Positions 52,748 to 62,041 of a stretch of DNA of 64,000 bases are shown piece by piece. Below the pieces are notes generated by a model. It made no database searches. It was not told the DNA's origin and saw only the letters and a program-made list of their open reading frames with translations. The stretch spans positions 1 through 64,000 of the forward strand of contig JBCBUL010000008.1 of the NCBI GenBank assembly GCA_039818165.1. The letters are read 5' to 3'. The DNA is from UBA5336 sp039818165. GTDB taxonomy: Bacteria > Pseudomonadota > Alphaproteobacteria > Caulobacterales > Hyphomonadaceae. The stretch's first letter is position 1. Each line of letters starts with the position of its first letter. The translations under genes were made by a program, and so were the position numbers.

Positions 52748-53413
52748 CTAGCGGGGCGGGGAAACGCTAAGTTTATACGCTTCCGACAGAGCGAGGAGCG
52801 CCTCGGAAAGCTTCATTCGAACCGCCGGTACGGAAGTCTTATTCATCTGGGCGAGGGATGCCAGGCTACGCTCCTGCGTGATCAGGCGGATCAAGTTTGT
52901 GAATTGAACCGAGTTCAATGCTGCGTGGACCTGGTCAAGTCTGCGCTGCGCAGCCACAGCCGATTCCATCCGACCACCACCCCGACCGGATGAAACCCCA
53001 TCGACATGCAAGCTGACATCCCAATTCTGAGTGACGCGCTGACCGCTGGCTGACCGCTCCATGTCGCCTGCGAACCGAGAAGCCGCGGCGCTAACGAGGG
53101 ATCGGACGTGCGTGTCATCAATGGTTTCAAGCACGCTCTCAAGGGCCGTTCGTCGACGGATGGCGGATTGAGGGCGCAGGTCCGGTGTTTTCGCAGGCCT
53201 CCGCCCGGCCGGCATTCGCGCACCAGCCCAAACAAAGTGCCCTGTTCGCACCTCTTTCAGGTCCTGCGCCTCAAACAAGGATAAAAATGTCGCCTTGGGA
53301 AGAACCCCAATCGCTGCCCCGCGCAGATCGTCCTTGCGGATCACAGACCAAGCACCCGCTCGCCAACACACACTGCCGCCTCTCGATAGGGCTCTGATCA
53401 ATCGCTCTGACAC
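52748..53413 (-). CDS. DUF6456 domain protein
   Basis: A 221-residue protein. The C-terminal half (RRLDQVHAALNSVQFTNLIRLITQERSLASLAQ and a helix-turn-helix-like end) matches DUF6456, found in alphaproteobacteria often next to a small DnaA-like HTH gene, as here (7-base gap). A regulatory role is likely but unproven. Start GTG. Confidence 0.72.
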   Translation of the reverse strand: MSERLIRALSRGGSVCWRAGAWSVIRKDDLRGAAIGVLPKATFLSLFEAQDLKEVRTGHFVWAGARMPAGRRPAKTPDLRPQSAIRRRTALESVLETIDDTHVRSLVSAAASRFAGDMERSASGQRVTQNWDVSLHVDGVSSGRGGGRMESAVAAQRRLDQVHAALNSVQFTNLIRLITQERSLASLAQMNKTSVPAVRMKLSEALLALSEAYKLSVSPPR

Positions 53414-53420
53414 GGGAAGA

Positions 53421-53762
53421 TCAAGCTGCTCGACTGGAGTGCAAAGACGAAACGCTACTCAATCCGTCTTCGAGTTGCTCAATCCACTGATCAAAATTCG
53501 GATCATCGCGCCGGTTTTCGACCTGATGACACCCATACGCAACGGTCGAGCGATCTTTGTTGAACGATCTCGCCACTCGCGCCAGGCTCATACCCAGGGC
53601 CACATGGCAAAGGTACATGGACACGTGCCGGGCAAACGACACGGCCGGGCGGCCCCGCCCTTCACTCATGATTTCCTCAACGCGTTGACCCAATGCAAAG
53701 GCGGTCAAACTTGCCGCAAGCCGCGCGCTGTCTTCGTCAATAAGGATCTGTTGCTTGTCCAC
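53421..53762 (-). CDS. DnaA-domain-IV-like helix-turn-helix protein
   Basis: A 113-residue protein consisting mainly of a DnaA C-terminal domain: ARHVSMYLCHVALGMSLARVARSFNKDRSTVAYGCHQVE (about residues 43-80), with the DnaA signature (RSTVAYGCHQVE in place of DHSTVLHACRKIE). There is no AAA+ domain, so it cannot unwind origins; it may bind DnaA-box-like sites as a regulator. Start GTG. Confidence 0.82.
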   Translation of the reverse strand: MDKQQILIDEDSARLAASLTAFALGQRVEEIMSEGRGRPAVSFARHVSMYLCHVALGMSLARVARSFNKDRSTVAYGCHQVENRRDDPNFDQWIEQLEDGLSSVSSLHSSRAA

Positions 53763-53850
53763 CTGTCACTCCCACACCGTTTCAAGGTGAGCATATCTCA
53801 GCGAACAGAGTGTAGGATTATATTCCTATTTAGAGAAGTTTTTCTAATGG

Positions 53851-54360
53851 TTACGCAGCAATAGCCACTTCTTCGACAGGGATATCATCGTGGACAGACC
53901 CGCCTGACCCCCGCTCCGGATCAACATTCACCACCTCATTGAAGCAGAGCACAAACTGAACGGAGCCGTCTCGCCCAAGGAGCGGCAGCCTGCTGAACAC
54001 AAGGTCAGCCTCTCCATCTGCCGTCCGGATCATTCCCGAGACCGGCAGATTCCGGGTTCGCGTCGTCTGGCTGCCGAGGGCAAGAATTCTGGACCAACGC
54101 GCCGGCAACGCGCTCAAGGACTTGCCTGCCGGGTCTGCGCCAAGTTCTGCGCGGAGGCTGGAGCCGCAAAGACGCACAAGGAAATCGTCTTTCTGCGTCA
54201 CTTCAAGGAGCGCGACACGCGACAGGAATTTTCGCAATCGACCCGGGTCCATGGACGCACGGCGCACGCCGCTCGCATCGCCGCCGTCGCGCAACGCGTA
54301 CCATAGTCCAACAAGCTCTGACTGAGCCGACGTTGCCGGCTCACAAATTTGACAGTTCAT
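53851..54360 (-). CDS. PAS-domain protein (PAS_5-like)
   Basis: A 169-residue, single-domain PAS protein: RKFLSRVALLEVTQKDDFLVRLCGSSLRAELG and PLLGRDGSVQFVLCFNEVV. It resembles the alphaproteobacterial PAS_5 family found with chemotaxis/stalk or MucR-type genes; ligand unknown. Starts ATG 54358-54360. Confidence 0.78.
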   Translation of the reverse strand: MNCQICEPATSAQSELVGLWYALRDGGDASGVRRASMDPGRLRKFLSRVALLEVTQKDDFLVRLCGSSLRAELGADPAGKSLSALPARWSRILALGSQTTRTRNLPVSGMIRTADGEADLVFSRLPLLGRDGSVQFVLCFNEVVNVDPERGSGGSVHDDIPVEEVAIAA

Positions 54361-54491
54361 TTACAGCCACCCCGACTGATTCGTTTCACTATTTTTGAAT
54401 CGATTTGGATTCGGGGATCAAGCCTGACTGCTCACAAATATTCACACATTATCAATATTTATTCAGCGCCCGGCAGCCGCAAATTAACCCT
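54361..54491. other. AT-rich intergenic region between MucR and PAS genes
   Basis: 131 bases, markedly AT-rich (for example ATTCACACATTATCAATATT around 54440-54460), which is the type of sequence MucR/Ros proteins prefer. Probably the PAS gene promoter. Confidence 0.4.
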
Positions 54492-54908
54492 TTATTTACC
54501 GCGCACCTGGCCAAGGCCCATTTGCTTGGCCAATTTGGAGCGTTGGCGCGCATAGGCAGGCGCAACCATAGGATAATCGTATGGCAGGTTCCACTTTTCA
54601 CGGTACTCCTCAGGGGACATATCGTATTTGGAACGCAAGTGCCGCTTCAGACTCTTGAACTTCTTTCCGTCCTCAAGGCAGATCAGATACTCATCAGTAA
54701 TAGACTTCCTCACGGAAACAGCAGGTTTCTGCTCTTCCCGCTCTGTCTTTTCAACAGCCAGCGTTTCCAGTGACTCGTGAACACTTCTGATGAGAGCAGG
54801 AAGCTCAGTACTTTGTACAGGGTTGTTGCCCACATAAGCTGAAACAATCTCTGTTGTGAGATTGATCATGGCCTCTTTTTCTATGCCGGTATGATTATCT
54901 GTAGACAT
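54492..54908 (-). CDS. mucR: MucR/Ros-family transcriptional regulator
   Basis: A 138-residue prokaryotic zinc-finger regulator. The C-terminal DNA-binding region is typical: DEYLICLEDGKKFKSLKRHLRSKYDMSPEEYREKW (about residues 76-112) then YPMVAPAYARQRSKLAKQMG. One Zn ligand position is Asp, as in other Ros homologues. Such proteins silence AT-rich promoters and are linked to cell-cycle (CtrA) control. Start ATG with AGGA nearby. Confidence 0.92.
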   Translation of the reverse strand: MSTDNHTGIEKEAMINLTTEIVSAYVGNNPVQSTELPALIRSVHESLETLAVEKTEREEQKPAVSVRKSITDEYLICLEDGKKFKSLKRHLRSKYDMSPEEYREKWNLPYDYPMVAPAYARQRSKLAKQMGLGQVRGK

Positions 54909-54969
54909 TTTTTCCTCCAGCCAACATCACCACCGGGTATTATACCTTCTCGTGGAATGTAAACTGGGC

Positions 54970-54991
54970 AAATGCAGCACTCGCTGCATTT
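54970..54991 (-). terminator. hairpin downstream of the Mrp operon
   Basis: Perfect 9-bp stem AAATGCAGC/GCTGCATTT with a 4-base loop, 25-46 bases past the last Mrp gene; a second 6-bp stem lies at 54992-55007. Likely transcription terminator; it lies within the mucR upstream region. Confidence 0.55.
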
Positions 54992-55015
54992 AATGTGTGG
55001 CCACATTCACTATGA

Positions 55016-56788
55016 TCAGCGCGCAGCGCCCACAGTAATAAATGATAGCAACATTGCCATTCCCAAAAGAGCGGCCGTCCAGATCGCCATACCCCCGCTG
55101 AGCGGGCCTCGAGACAACTGCCCACGGGGGCTGAACGCTTCTTCTATTCGGTCAAACGCCCGCCCAGCCACAGTCGCAGATACGCGGCTCATGGCCGGCC
55201 CCGCCTTGGCCCAGACTGTGCTGGCCCATGTCGCAAACCCGAATCCGAGTTTCCGGTAGGTCCAGTCCGTATCCAGAATTGTTCCAGGTTTTTCGGGTGG
55301 ATAAAGGCCGAACCGCTTGAGCAGTATGAACGCAAGGATGGCGAGCATAAGCAGCTGCATCTGCGTTAAGATGTGCTCTGCAGTGAACGGTTGGTACCCG
55401 TTTGCCTCCGTCGGATAGGGCAACAGATTATAGAGCCATCCATAGCCGAGCCCCATAAAGGTTGGCAGGCCGACCAGAATGCAGATAGCCGCCGCTATAC
55501 CCATCGCGAGAAGCATATTGAACGGGGCTTCCTGTACGCGTTTTCCGCTGTCATGGCCGAAGAAAGCGAAATAAGGAATCTTGATCCCCGAATGCTCAAG
55601 CACACCAGCCGACGCAAACAGCAACATAAGCCAAGCGATAATGTAGCCCTCATGGGCAACAGCGCTCATGGTGAGCGATTTCGCCACGAAGCCGGAGAAG
55701 AGCGGGAACGCAGAGATCGATGCAGCGCCAATCAGACAGAACACCGTGGTGAACGGCATCGACTTGTACAGGCCGCCGAGTTCATTGGCCTTGGCCGTGC
55801 CGGTGCGGTAGAGCACCGCCCCCATGCTCATGAACAAAAGCGCTTTGTAGATGATATGGGCAAATGCGTGCGCGGCAGCGCCGTTCATTGCCAGGCGCCC
55901 ATATTCGGTCGTCAGGTCTGCCACCCCGATGGCGCAAATCATGAACCCGACCTGGTTGTTCAGCGAGTAGGCAAGCACTTTGCGAAGATCATTCTCGATC
56001 ACGGCGAAGAAGACCGGGAAGATGGTCATCACCGCTCCGATCCAGATCAGGATTTCAAATCCCGGGAACAGACGAGCGCAGGTCAGCACCGCAAGCTTTG
56101 TTGTGAAGGCTGAGAGGACCACAGCGCCCACCACGGTGGCTTTCGGATAGGAATCCTGGAGCCAGTTATGCAGGAATGGGAAAGCCGCCTTGATCCCGAC
56201 CGCCAGGAAGATGAACATTGCCCCCGGCTCATTCAGGCTTGTGAATGCCTCTATCGTCAGGGAGTTCGTGGACTTGTAGACGTAGGCGATACCATCCAGC
56301 AGCAGCACGCCTGACAGGATCTGTATCGCCAGATAGCGCATTGACGCAAAGTACGCCGCCCGCGTCCCTGCTCTCAGGATCAGAAAGACCGAGCTGACGG
56401 CCGTGAGTTCCCAAAACACGAACAGGGTCATCAGGTCGCCAGCAAACGCCGCCGCCACGGCCGCACCAGCATACGCCATGGCCATGCCGTCTTGCAGCCG
56501 ATCGTCCGTATGCATGGCGTAAATGGCGTTCAGCAAAGCCGCGATCAGGAATGCGAGACCAAATATGAAGTTCAGATTGTCGACCCGGTAGAGAATCAGA
56601 TCGATCCCGAGTGCCTGCGCCGTCATCAGATTTGTGTCTTGCTGGGCATTGGCGAGCATGAACATGCCGATCAGGGGCGCAATGATCATCAGCCCCTGAC
56701 GGACGCGCTGTACCGGAACGACGAGGCCGATCAGGCCAATAACGACCAGCACAAAGCCTGGATTTACAGTGCCAAGGAACGCGCTCAT
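55016..56788 (-). CDS. MrpD-like proton-conducting membrane subunit (third D-like)
   Basis: A 590-residue polytopic protein of the NuoL/M/N-MrpA/D superfamily: FVFWELTAVSSVFLIL, FLHNWLQDSYPKATVVGAVVLSAFTTKLAV, LAYSLNNQVGFMICAIG, AHAFAHIIYKALLFMSMG. It carries extra C-terminal segments (470-590) with a further membrane helix. Last gene of the antiporter operon; ATGA-overlapped with the small membrane gene. Confidence 0.9.
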   Translation of the reverse strand: MSAFLGTVNPGFVLVVIGLIGLVVPVQRVRQGLMIIAPLIGMFMLANAQQDTNLMTAQALGIDLILYRVDNLNFIFGLAFLIAALLNAIYAMHTDDRLQDGMAMAYAGAAVAAAFAGDLMTLFVFWELTAVSSVFLILRAGTRAAYFASMRYLAIQILSGVLLLDGIAYVYKSTNSLTIEAFTSLNEPGAMFIFLAVGIKAAFPFLHNWLQDSYPKATVVGAVVLSAFTTKLAVLTCARLFPGFEILIWIGAVMTIFPVFFAVIENDLRKVLAYSLNNQVGFMICAIGVADLTTEYGRLAMNGAAAHAFAHIIYKALLFMSMGAVLYRTGTAKANELGGLYKSMPFTTVFCLIGAASISAFPLFSGFVAKSLTMSAVAHEGYIIAWLMLLFASAGVLEHSGIKIPYFAFFGHDSGKRVQEAPFNMLLAMGIAAAICILVGLPTFMGLGYGWLYNLLPYPTEANGYQPFTAEHILTQMQLLMLAILAFILLKRFGLYPPEKPGTILDTDWTYRKLGFGFATWASTVWAKAGPAMSRVSATVAGRAFDRIEEAFSPRGQLSRGPLSGGMAIWTAALLGMAMLLSFITVGAAR

Positions 56789-57174
56789 TCGCCTTCTCCT
56801 TGACCCGCTGCATCCTTTGGCGTGGCGTCACCTTCGCCGTAATAGTCTTCACTCCGGCGCAAGAGCTTGCCGAGAGGCCACCCCGACAGAACCGCAATTG
56901 CAAAGGCGCCGAACCCCCAAAAGGCGTAGAAGCCGTTGAAGTTGGCGAAGCCCATGTAGTCGTGCCGGTTCATGCCATAGTCGATCAACACAAGCGCAAC
57001 GCTGATCAGGATTGTCCCCCAAAGGAAGATCGACGGCGTCGCCTTGGCAGAGACCCACCCAAACAGGATCTTGGAAACGGGGTGCATCTCGTCTGCCGAC
57101 AGGGGCAGTGGCGCTTCGTCCGTTTTCACAAAGCGGCCTGTCTCATCGCGCTCAGGGGCTTTGGTCTCACTCAT
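56785..57174 (-). CDS. small membrane protein of the Mrp operon, unknown
   Basis: A 129-residue protein with two hydrophobic segments (about 49-66, IFLWGTILISVALVLIDYG; about 80-100, FNGFYAFWGFGAFAIAVLSG), charged N- and C-terminal tails. It is linked to both neighbouring D-like genes by 4-base overlaps, so it is likely an accessory subunit of this antiporter type. No family recognised. Confidence 0.75.
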   Translation of the reverse strand: MSETKAPERDETGRFVKTDEAPLPLSADEMHPVSKILFGWVSAKATPSIFLWGTILISVALVLIDYGMNRHDYMGFANFNGFYAFWGFGAFAIAVLSGWPLGKLLRRSEDYYGEGDATPKDAAGQGEGE

Positions 57175-58691
57175 GGCAACACTCCGCTCGCTACTGCTGC
57201 CGACAAGTCTGGCCGCTCGCCAATCGCCTGTTTGATGAATTCGTCCATCGGCCCGATGAAAAAGAACAGAGCCAGACAAAGCGATGCGGTGAACACGGGC
57301 GCAGCGACCGTGAAGAAGGGCGCACCATCCGGTCTCTTGAGGGGCGCAGGCTCGGGTGATCCCGGCGGCGGCATCAGCGCCAGAATTGGAATTGGCAGGA
57401 GGTACGCCACGTTGAGAAGGGAAGACACAATCAGCACGATGGGCACATAGTCCAGCCCCGCATCGGCAGCGCCTTGCATCAGCTCGTATTTCGGCCAGTC
57501 GCCGGCAAGTGGCGGGATGCCAATAATCGAGAGCGCCGCCACAAAGAAGGCGATGAACACCAGGGGCATTCGGTGACCGAGCCCGCGCATATCCGATATG
57601 TTGGTGAGCCCTGTGGCCACATAGATCGCGCCCGCACACATGAAGAGTGTAATCTTGCCGGAGGCGTGCGCGGCGATTTGCAGAGCAGATCCCTCAAAGC
57701 CTGCCTGGTCCGCCAACATCACGCCAACTGTGCAATAGGACAGTTGGGCGATCGTCGAATAGGCAAGCCGTGCTTTGAGATTGTCCTTTGTCATCGCGAT
57801 CAGCGACGCGACGATGATTGTGAAACACGCAACAGCAAGGATGAACTCGCGCGACGGCGTGGCGTTCAGCAGCTCTTCGCCAAAGATATAGACCCCGACC
57901 TTCAACACGGTGAAAACGCCGGCCTTCACAACCGCAACGGCGTGCAGGAGCGCCGATACCGGCGTCGGCGCGACCATGGCGTTGGGGAGCCAGAAGTGGA
58001 ACGGCATCAAGGCCGCCTTGCCGATACCGAATGCAAACAGGAGCAACAGGACGCTGCTGACCAGTGGTGTTGCAGCGGGATTGCCAGCAAGAAGACCGCC
58101 TTGAACGAAATCGAGCGAGCCGCCGGACACCACATACGTCCCGATGATGGCTGGGAGGAGAAGCCCAATGGATGTGCCCAGAAGGGTGAGCAGATAGATG
58201 CGCCCTCCCCGTTCGGCCGCGGCATCGCCCTTGTGCGCCACGAGGGGATAAGTCGACAGGGTCAGCACTTCGTAGAATACGAACAGCGTAAACAGGTTGC
58301 CGGCCATCGCCACGCCCATGGCGCCAAAAATCGCAATGGCGAAACAGATATAGAACCGGGTCTGGTTCCGTTCTCTGTTCCCTCGCATGTAACCGATGGA
58401 ATAGAACGAATTTACGATCCAAAGCCCGCTCGCCACCGTCGCGAATAGCGCGCCAATTGGTTCCAGCTTGAAAGCTAAGCTCAGCCCGCCGATCACTTCC
58501 CAGAGCTCGACCGTTGGGCGGTGCCCATCGGAGACTTTCAGGACCAGCATCACGATGACGACAAACAAGGCCGCTGCCCCGGTTAGGGTCACGCCTTCGC
58601 GCAAGTCTGGGAATCGACCGAACATCGCAATACCCGCGGCAATCGCCAAAGGAAGCCCCAGCGCGAGCAGAACCAGCGTTTCACCACTCAT
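57171..58691 (-). CDS. MrpD-like proton-conducting membrane subunit (second D-like)
   Basis: A 506-residue NuoM/MrpD-type antiporter subunit with about 14 membrane helices: FVFYEVLTLSTYPLVAHKG, ALMPFHFWLPNAMVAPTPVSALLHAVAVVKAGVF region, LKARLAYSTIAQLSYCTVG. The conserved Glu (YE) and Lys (VKAG) of the proton path are in place. Coupled by overlaps upstream and downstream. Confidence 0.9.
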   Translation of the reverse strand: MSGETLVLLALGLPLAIAAGIAMFGRFPDLREGVTLTGAAALFVVIVMLVLKVSDGHRPTVELWEVIGGLSLAFKLEPIGALFATVASGLWIVNSFYSIGYMRGNRERNQTRFYICFAIAIFGAMGVAMAGNLFTLFVFYEVLTLSTYPLVAHKGDAAAERGGRIYLLTLLGTSIGLLLPAIIGTYVVSGGSLDFVQGGLLAGNPAATPLVSSVLLLLFAFGIGKAALMPFHFWLPNAMVAPTPVSALLHAVAVVKAGVFTVLKVGVYIFGEELLNATPSREFILAVACFTIIVASLIAMTKDNLKARLAYSTIAQLSYCTVGVMLADQAGFEGSALQIAAHASGKITLFMCAGAIYVATGLTNISDMRGLGHRMPLVFIAFFVAALSIIGIPPLAGDWPKYELMQGAADAGLDYVPIVLIVSSLLNVAYLLPIPILALMPPPGSPEPAPLKRPDGAPFFTVAAPVFTASLCLALFFFIGPMDEFIKQAIGERPDLSAAVASGVLP

Positions 58692-60274
58692 CGGTTAGCC
58701 TCCAGAGCAAAGACAGAGGCAGCCGCATCCACTGACAGATCAAATGGAAGCCCGGCATCAAAGCCAATGAGGATATTTGCCGCCGCCAAAACCCAAAGGG
58801 GCACGAGCAGTAAGAGCGGTGCTTCCTTGCGCACTTTGCGGGGGTTTTCCGGCGCCTTGAAGAACACCGCCTCTAAAATTCGCCCCATATAGATAACCGC
58901 GAGGACGCTGGAGAACACGATAATCGCCGCCGCCCACCACCATCCGCTCTCAAGCGTTGCCGTGAGCAACGCCACCTTAGACTGGAAGCCAGCTGTCAGG
59001 GGCACGCCAATCAAAGACAGCCCGCAGATTGCGAAGGCCGTCATCGTCCAGGGAGCGGAGCGACCAAGCCCCGCAAAGTCCTTCAGCGTCGTGCCCTGAT
59101 AGGTCAGCACAACGCCTGCCACAGCCATAAACAATCCGCCTTTCATCAAGGCATGATTGAACAGGTGGAACAGCCCGGCGGACAGACCAGCGGCGGTGGC
59201 CAGGGACACGCCCAGCAGCATGTACCCCACCTGCGCGACAGAAGAATACGCCAGCGTCCGGCGCACATCCGCCTGGAATACCGCCTGGAAAGAGCACACA
59301 ATCATGGCTGCAATAGCAAGGGGCGCGAAGATCCACTCGAAACTTGCTGCCTCGAATGCGAATTCCGGCGAAAACACCGTGAAAAGCCACCGAATGAGCG
59401 CATAAAGCGCTACTTTCGTTGCCGTAGCGGCCAGAAAGGTTGTCACGAAGCTCGGCGCATACGCGTAAGCGTTCGGCAGCCATTGGTGCAACGGCCACAT
59501 GGCCGCCTTTAGCCCCAGCCCGATAATGATGAAAGCAAATCCAGCCTGAACGGTTCGCTTGTCGACCAGGTCCGGCAGGAGTTCGCTCAGCTGCGCCATG
59601 TTGAGCGTGCCAGTCGCCGCATAGAGGAAACCCACGCCGATCACGTAGAATGTCGCGCCAATCGTACCCATGACCAGATAGTTGAACGCAGCAGGAAGGG
59701 CGCGCCGGTCCCGCGTGGCGCCGAGCGCGACCAATACATAAGTGGAGATCGATGAGATCTCGAGAAAAACAAACAGGTTGAACGCATCCCCCGTGATCGC
59801 CACACCACTGAGGCCGCAAAAGCAGATCAGATACGCCGAGTAGAACAGGTTCTGTTTTTCACTGCGCACTTCAGCATTCACAGTGGGCCAGGAGAAAATG
59901 GACGCCAAAAACCCGATCCCGGTGACGAGCAACAAGATCATAGCGTTGAGTGCATCGACCCTGAACTCAATTCCCGCTGGGGGCGCCCAGCCGCCGAGTT
60001 CGTAGGACAACAGTCCTACGGAAATCAGATTTGTATCAATCCCGGCGCGCGCCAATTCGCTTCCGACAGGGCCGCTGGCTTGCACCAGCCCCAGCAAGAT
60101 CAGAGCAAATACCACCGATGCCAGCGTTGCGATGACGGAGATAAACCAGGCGGCCCGGCCGCTGGGCACAAACACCAGCAGCGTTGCGACCATCATCGGT
60201 ACGACAACCAGCAGGGGCGCAGCATGGGTGATCGCCCAGGCTGGCGCAAAATCTGTCAAGATAGACTGGATCAC
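58688..60274 (-). CDS. mnhD: MnhD/MrpD antiporter subunit (first D-like)
   Basis: A 528-residue polytopic subunit, closest in position and sequence to canonical MnhD, directly after mnhC: LFVFLEISSISTYVLVALG, AMWPLHQWLPNAYAYAPSFVTTFLAATATKVALYALIRW region, TLAYSSVAQVGYMLLG, HLFNHALMKGGLFMAVAG. It forms part of the ion-translocating path. Confidence 0.92.
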   Translation of the reverse strand: MIQSILTDFAPAWAITHAAPLLVVVPMMVATLLVFVPSGRAAWFISVIATLASVVFALILLGLVQASGPVGSELARAGIDTNLISVGLLSYELGGWAPPAGIEFRVDALNAMILLLVTGIGFLASIFSWPTVNAEVRSEKQNLFYSAYLICFCGLSGVAITGDAFNLFVFLEISSISTYVLVALGATRDRRALPAAFNYLVMGTIGATFYVIGVGFLYAATGTLNMAQLSELLPDLVDKRTVQAGFAFIIIGLGLKAAMWPLHQWLPNAYAYAPSFVTTFLAATATKVALYALIRWLFTVFSPEFAFEAASFEWIFAPLAIAAMIVCSFQAVFQADVRRTLAYSSVAQVGYMLLGVSLATAAGLSAGLFHLFNHALMKGGLFMAVAGVVLTYQGTTLKDFAGLGRSAPWTMTAFAICGLSLIGVPLTAGFQSKVALLTATLESGWWWAAAIIVFSSVLAVIYMGRILEAVFFKAPENPRKVRKEAPLLLLVPLWVLAAANILIGFDAGLPFDLSVDAAASVFALEANR

Positions 60275-60993
60275 GCAGCGCCCTCCGGCACGGTATCTTC
60301 AGCCTCTTCGGCCAGTGCAACGTCAATGTCGATGTGGCGCACTTCGTCGGCTTCAATGGTCCCGTAGGCTTCCCGAATGCGCACGATGATGGCCAAACCG
60401 ACTGCAAGCGTCGCGACACCCACCACAATCGCCGTCAGAATAAGAACGTGCGGGAGTGGGTTGGAATAGACGTTGTAAAGCGAGCTTTCGACTGCCTCAT
60501 AGGGAGTTGCAGGACCGGACCCAGCCGCATTGTCCACAATATCCGTCATGGGATCAGGCACCACTGTTTCCATGAGGCTGGCGTCTTCGCCCTCAAGCAC
60601 ATCGACCTCATTTTGGGGTGACGTTTCGGGCGCTGCTTCAGCCTCCGGCTCAGGACCTATATCGGCAGGGGCTGCTACAGCCTCGTCAACGGGCGGTGCC
60701 ACGCTTTCCGTCACGGCTGGATCGGCCGCATATGCGGGCGCGTTGTAGTCGTCTCCGCCGTGGCTGTCTTCGCCATAGCCGTACTTCGGCAGGTCCTTGC
60801 CGAACAGGATCGGCGCGGTGCCACCCGCTACCTTGCTCAGGGTGATATAGAACAGGAACACAGACGTCTGGAAAACGGACAGTCCCACGAGCCGTTTGAT
60901 CAGGTTCTGCGCCGCGAACGTGATGTACAGCCCTGTCATCATCAGGGCGATGATCAGGAGGTAGTTTCCGCGCGCGAGAAGGAATTCGAGCAT
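60271..60993 (-). CDS. mnhC: MnhC/MrpC (NuoK-like) subunit with a long acidic insertion
   Basis: A 240-residue subunit, twice the normal length (about 110). Residues 1-62 give the first two helices (LIIALMMTGLYITFAAQNLIKRLVG), residues about 178-208 the third (PLPHVLILTAIVVGVATLAVG), with an inserted acidic Ala/Pro/Glu-rich low-complexity region at about 68-172 between helices 2 and 3. The rest of the family fold is intact. Start ATG 60991-60993. Confidence 0.88.
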   Translation of the reverse strand: MLEFLLARGNYLLIIALMMTGLYITFAAQNLIKRLVGLSVFQTSVFLFYITLSKVAGGTAPILFGKDLPKYGYGEDSHGGDDYNAPAYAADPAVTESVAPPVDEAVAAPADIGPEPEAEAAPETSPQNEVDVLEGEDASLMETVVPDPMTDIVDNAAGSGPATPYEAVESSLYNVYSNPLPHVLILTAIVVGVATLAVGLAIIVRIREAYGTIEADEVRHIDIDVALAEEAEDTVPEGAA

Positions 60994-60997
60994 TGCG

Positions 60998-61450
60998 TTA
61001 CCAATCCTCGTCCGAAATTTCGGCCACTCGGCCCGCAAAAGCGTAAAAAATGGTCAGCATTGATCCTGCGACCCCGAACAAAACGCCAAGCTCAATCAGG
61101 ATGATGCCCGTATGTTGGGCAGCATGCCCTCCCTCAGGCTCCTCAAACAGCGCGTTGTATTCAAGGTAATTTCCATTACCGAACAGGGCCCAGATGCCCA
61201 CGCCTGCGTAGAGCAAGACACCGGCTGCCGCGAGCCCGCGCGTGAACACTGGCGGCACTGTCTTCATAGCCGCGGAAACGCCGAAAATCAGCGCGTAGAG
61301 GATCACGCCAACCGCGAAGATCACGCCGGCCTGGAACCCGCCGCCCGGCGAATACTCACCGTGGAACTGAACGTAGAACGCAAAGATCGTAATGAAGGGG
61401 ATCAGCGTCTTCGCGACGATACGGAGAATGACGTGGTGGTCGGGGTTCAC
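60998..61450 (-). CDS. mnhB: MnhB/MrpB domain subunit
   Basis: A 150-residue MnhB-type membrane protein: ILRIVAKTLIPFITIFAFYVQFHGEYSPGGGFQAGVIFAV is the family hallmark (about residues 8-48). Coupled to the DUF4040 gene by ATGA overlap (61447-61450). Confidence 0.93.
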   Translation of the reverse strand: MNPDHHVILRIVAKTLIPFITIFAFYVQFHGEYSPGGGFQAGVIFAVGVILYALIFGVSAAMKTVPPVFTRGLAAAGVLLYAGVGIWALFGNGNYLEYNALFEEPEGGHAAQHTGIILIELGVLFGVAGSMLTIFYAFAGRVAEISDEDW

Positions 61451-62040
61451 TTCTTGCGCCCTCCCTTGCGGATCGATTCAGCCAGGGACCGCTCGCCAAA
61501 ACCGAGGAGCAAAGCGACAGCGAGACCAGCGGTGAACACCACGGCAACCTCGCCGAGCGTATCAAAGCCACGATAGCTGGCGAGGATCGAGGTGACGACG
61601 TTGGGGAACCCCATATCGCCGTAGTGACGCTCAAGGTATTCCAGCCCAACACCGGTATTGGCCGGCGATTGCGCATCGCCAACCGCAGGCAGGTCCACCG
61701 TGGCGTAAATGAGGATGGCGCCTGTTACGACCACCACGAGGAATGGTGCGAGACGGGCAAAGGGTTTTTCCGCTTTGGCAGTGCGCGCCGTGAGCAACAT
61801 GCCGCCGAGCAGCAATGTGGTGGAGATGCCGGCCCCAACCGCCGCTTCGGTGAACGCCACATCCACGGCGTCCAGCAACACAAACCAAGTGGCCGAAACG
61901 AGCGAATAAACACCCGACAGCATCACAATGGCAAACAGACTTCTCAGACGCGCGATAGAAACGCCGACAACGAAAAGAATCAGCAAAAGCAGGATGTTGA
62001 CCAGGTCGAGGCCAAATTCTGCCTGTTGGGCGGGATCCAT
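61447..62040 (-). CDS. DUF4040/MrpA C-terminal plus MrpB-like subunit
   Basis: A 197-residue membrane protein. The first half (FVVGVSIARLRSLFAIVMLSGVYSLVSATWFVLLDAVDVAFTEAAVGAGIST region) is DUF4040, equal to the C-terminal part of large MrpA; the second half (FLVVVVTGAILIYATVDLP; FDTLGEVAVVFTAGLAVA) is MrpB-like. So MrpA is split here: the ND5-like part is replaced by separate D-like subunits. Confidence 0.9.
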   Translation of the reverse strand: MDPAQQAEFGLDLVNILLLLILFVVGVSIARLRSLFAIVMLSGVYSLVSATWFVLLDAVDVAFTEAAVGAGISTTLLLGGMLLTARTAKAEKPFARLAPFLVVVVTGAILIYATVDLPAVGDAQSPANTGVGLEYLERHYGDMGFPNVVTSILASYRGFDTLGEVAVVFTAGLAVALLLGFGERSLAESIRKGGRKK

Positions 62041-62041
62041 C

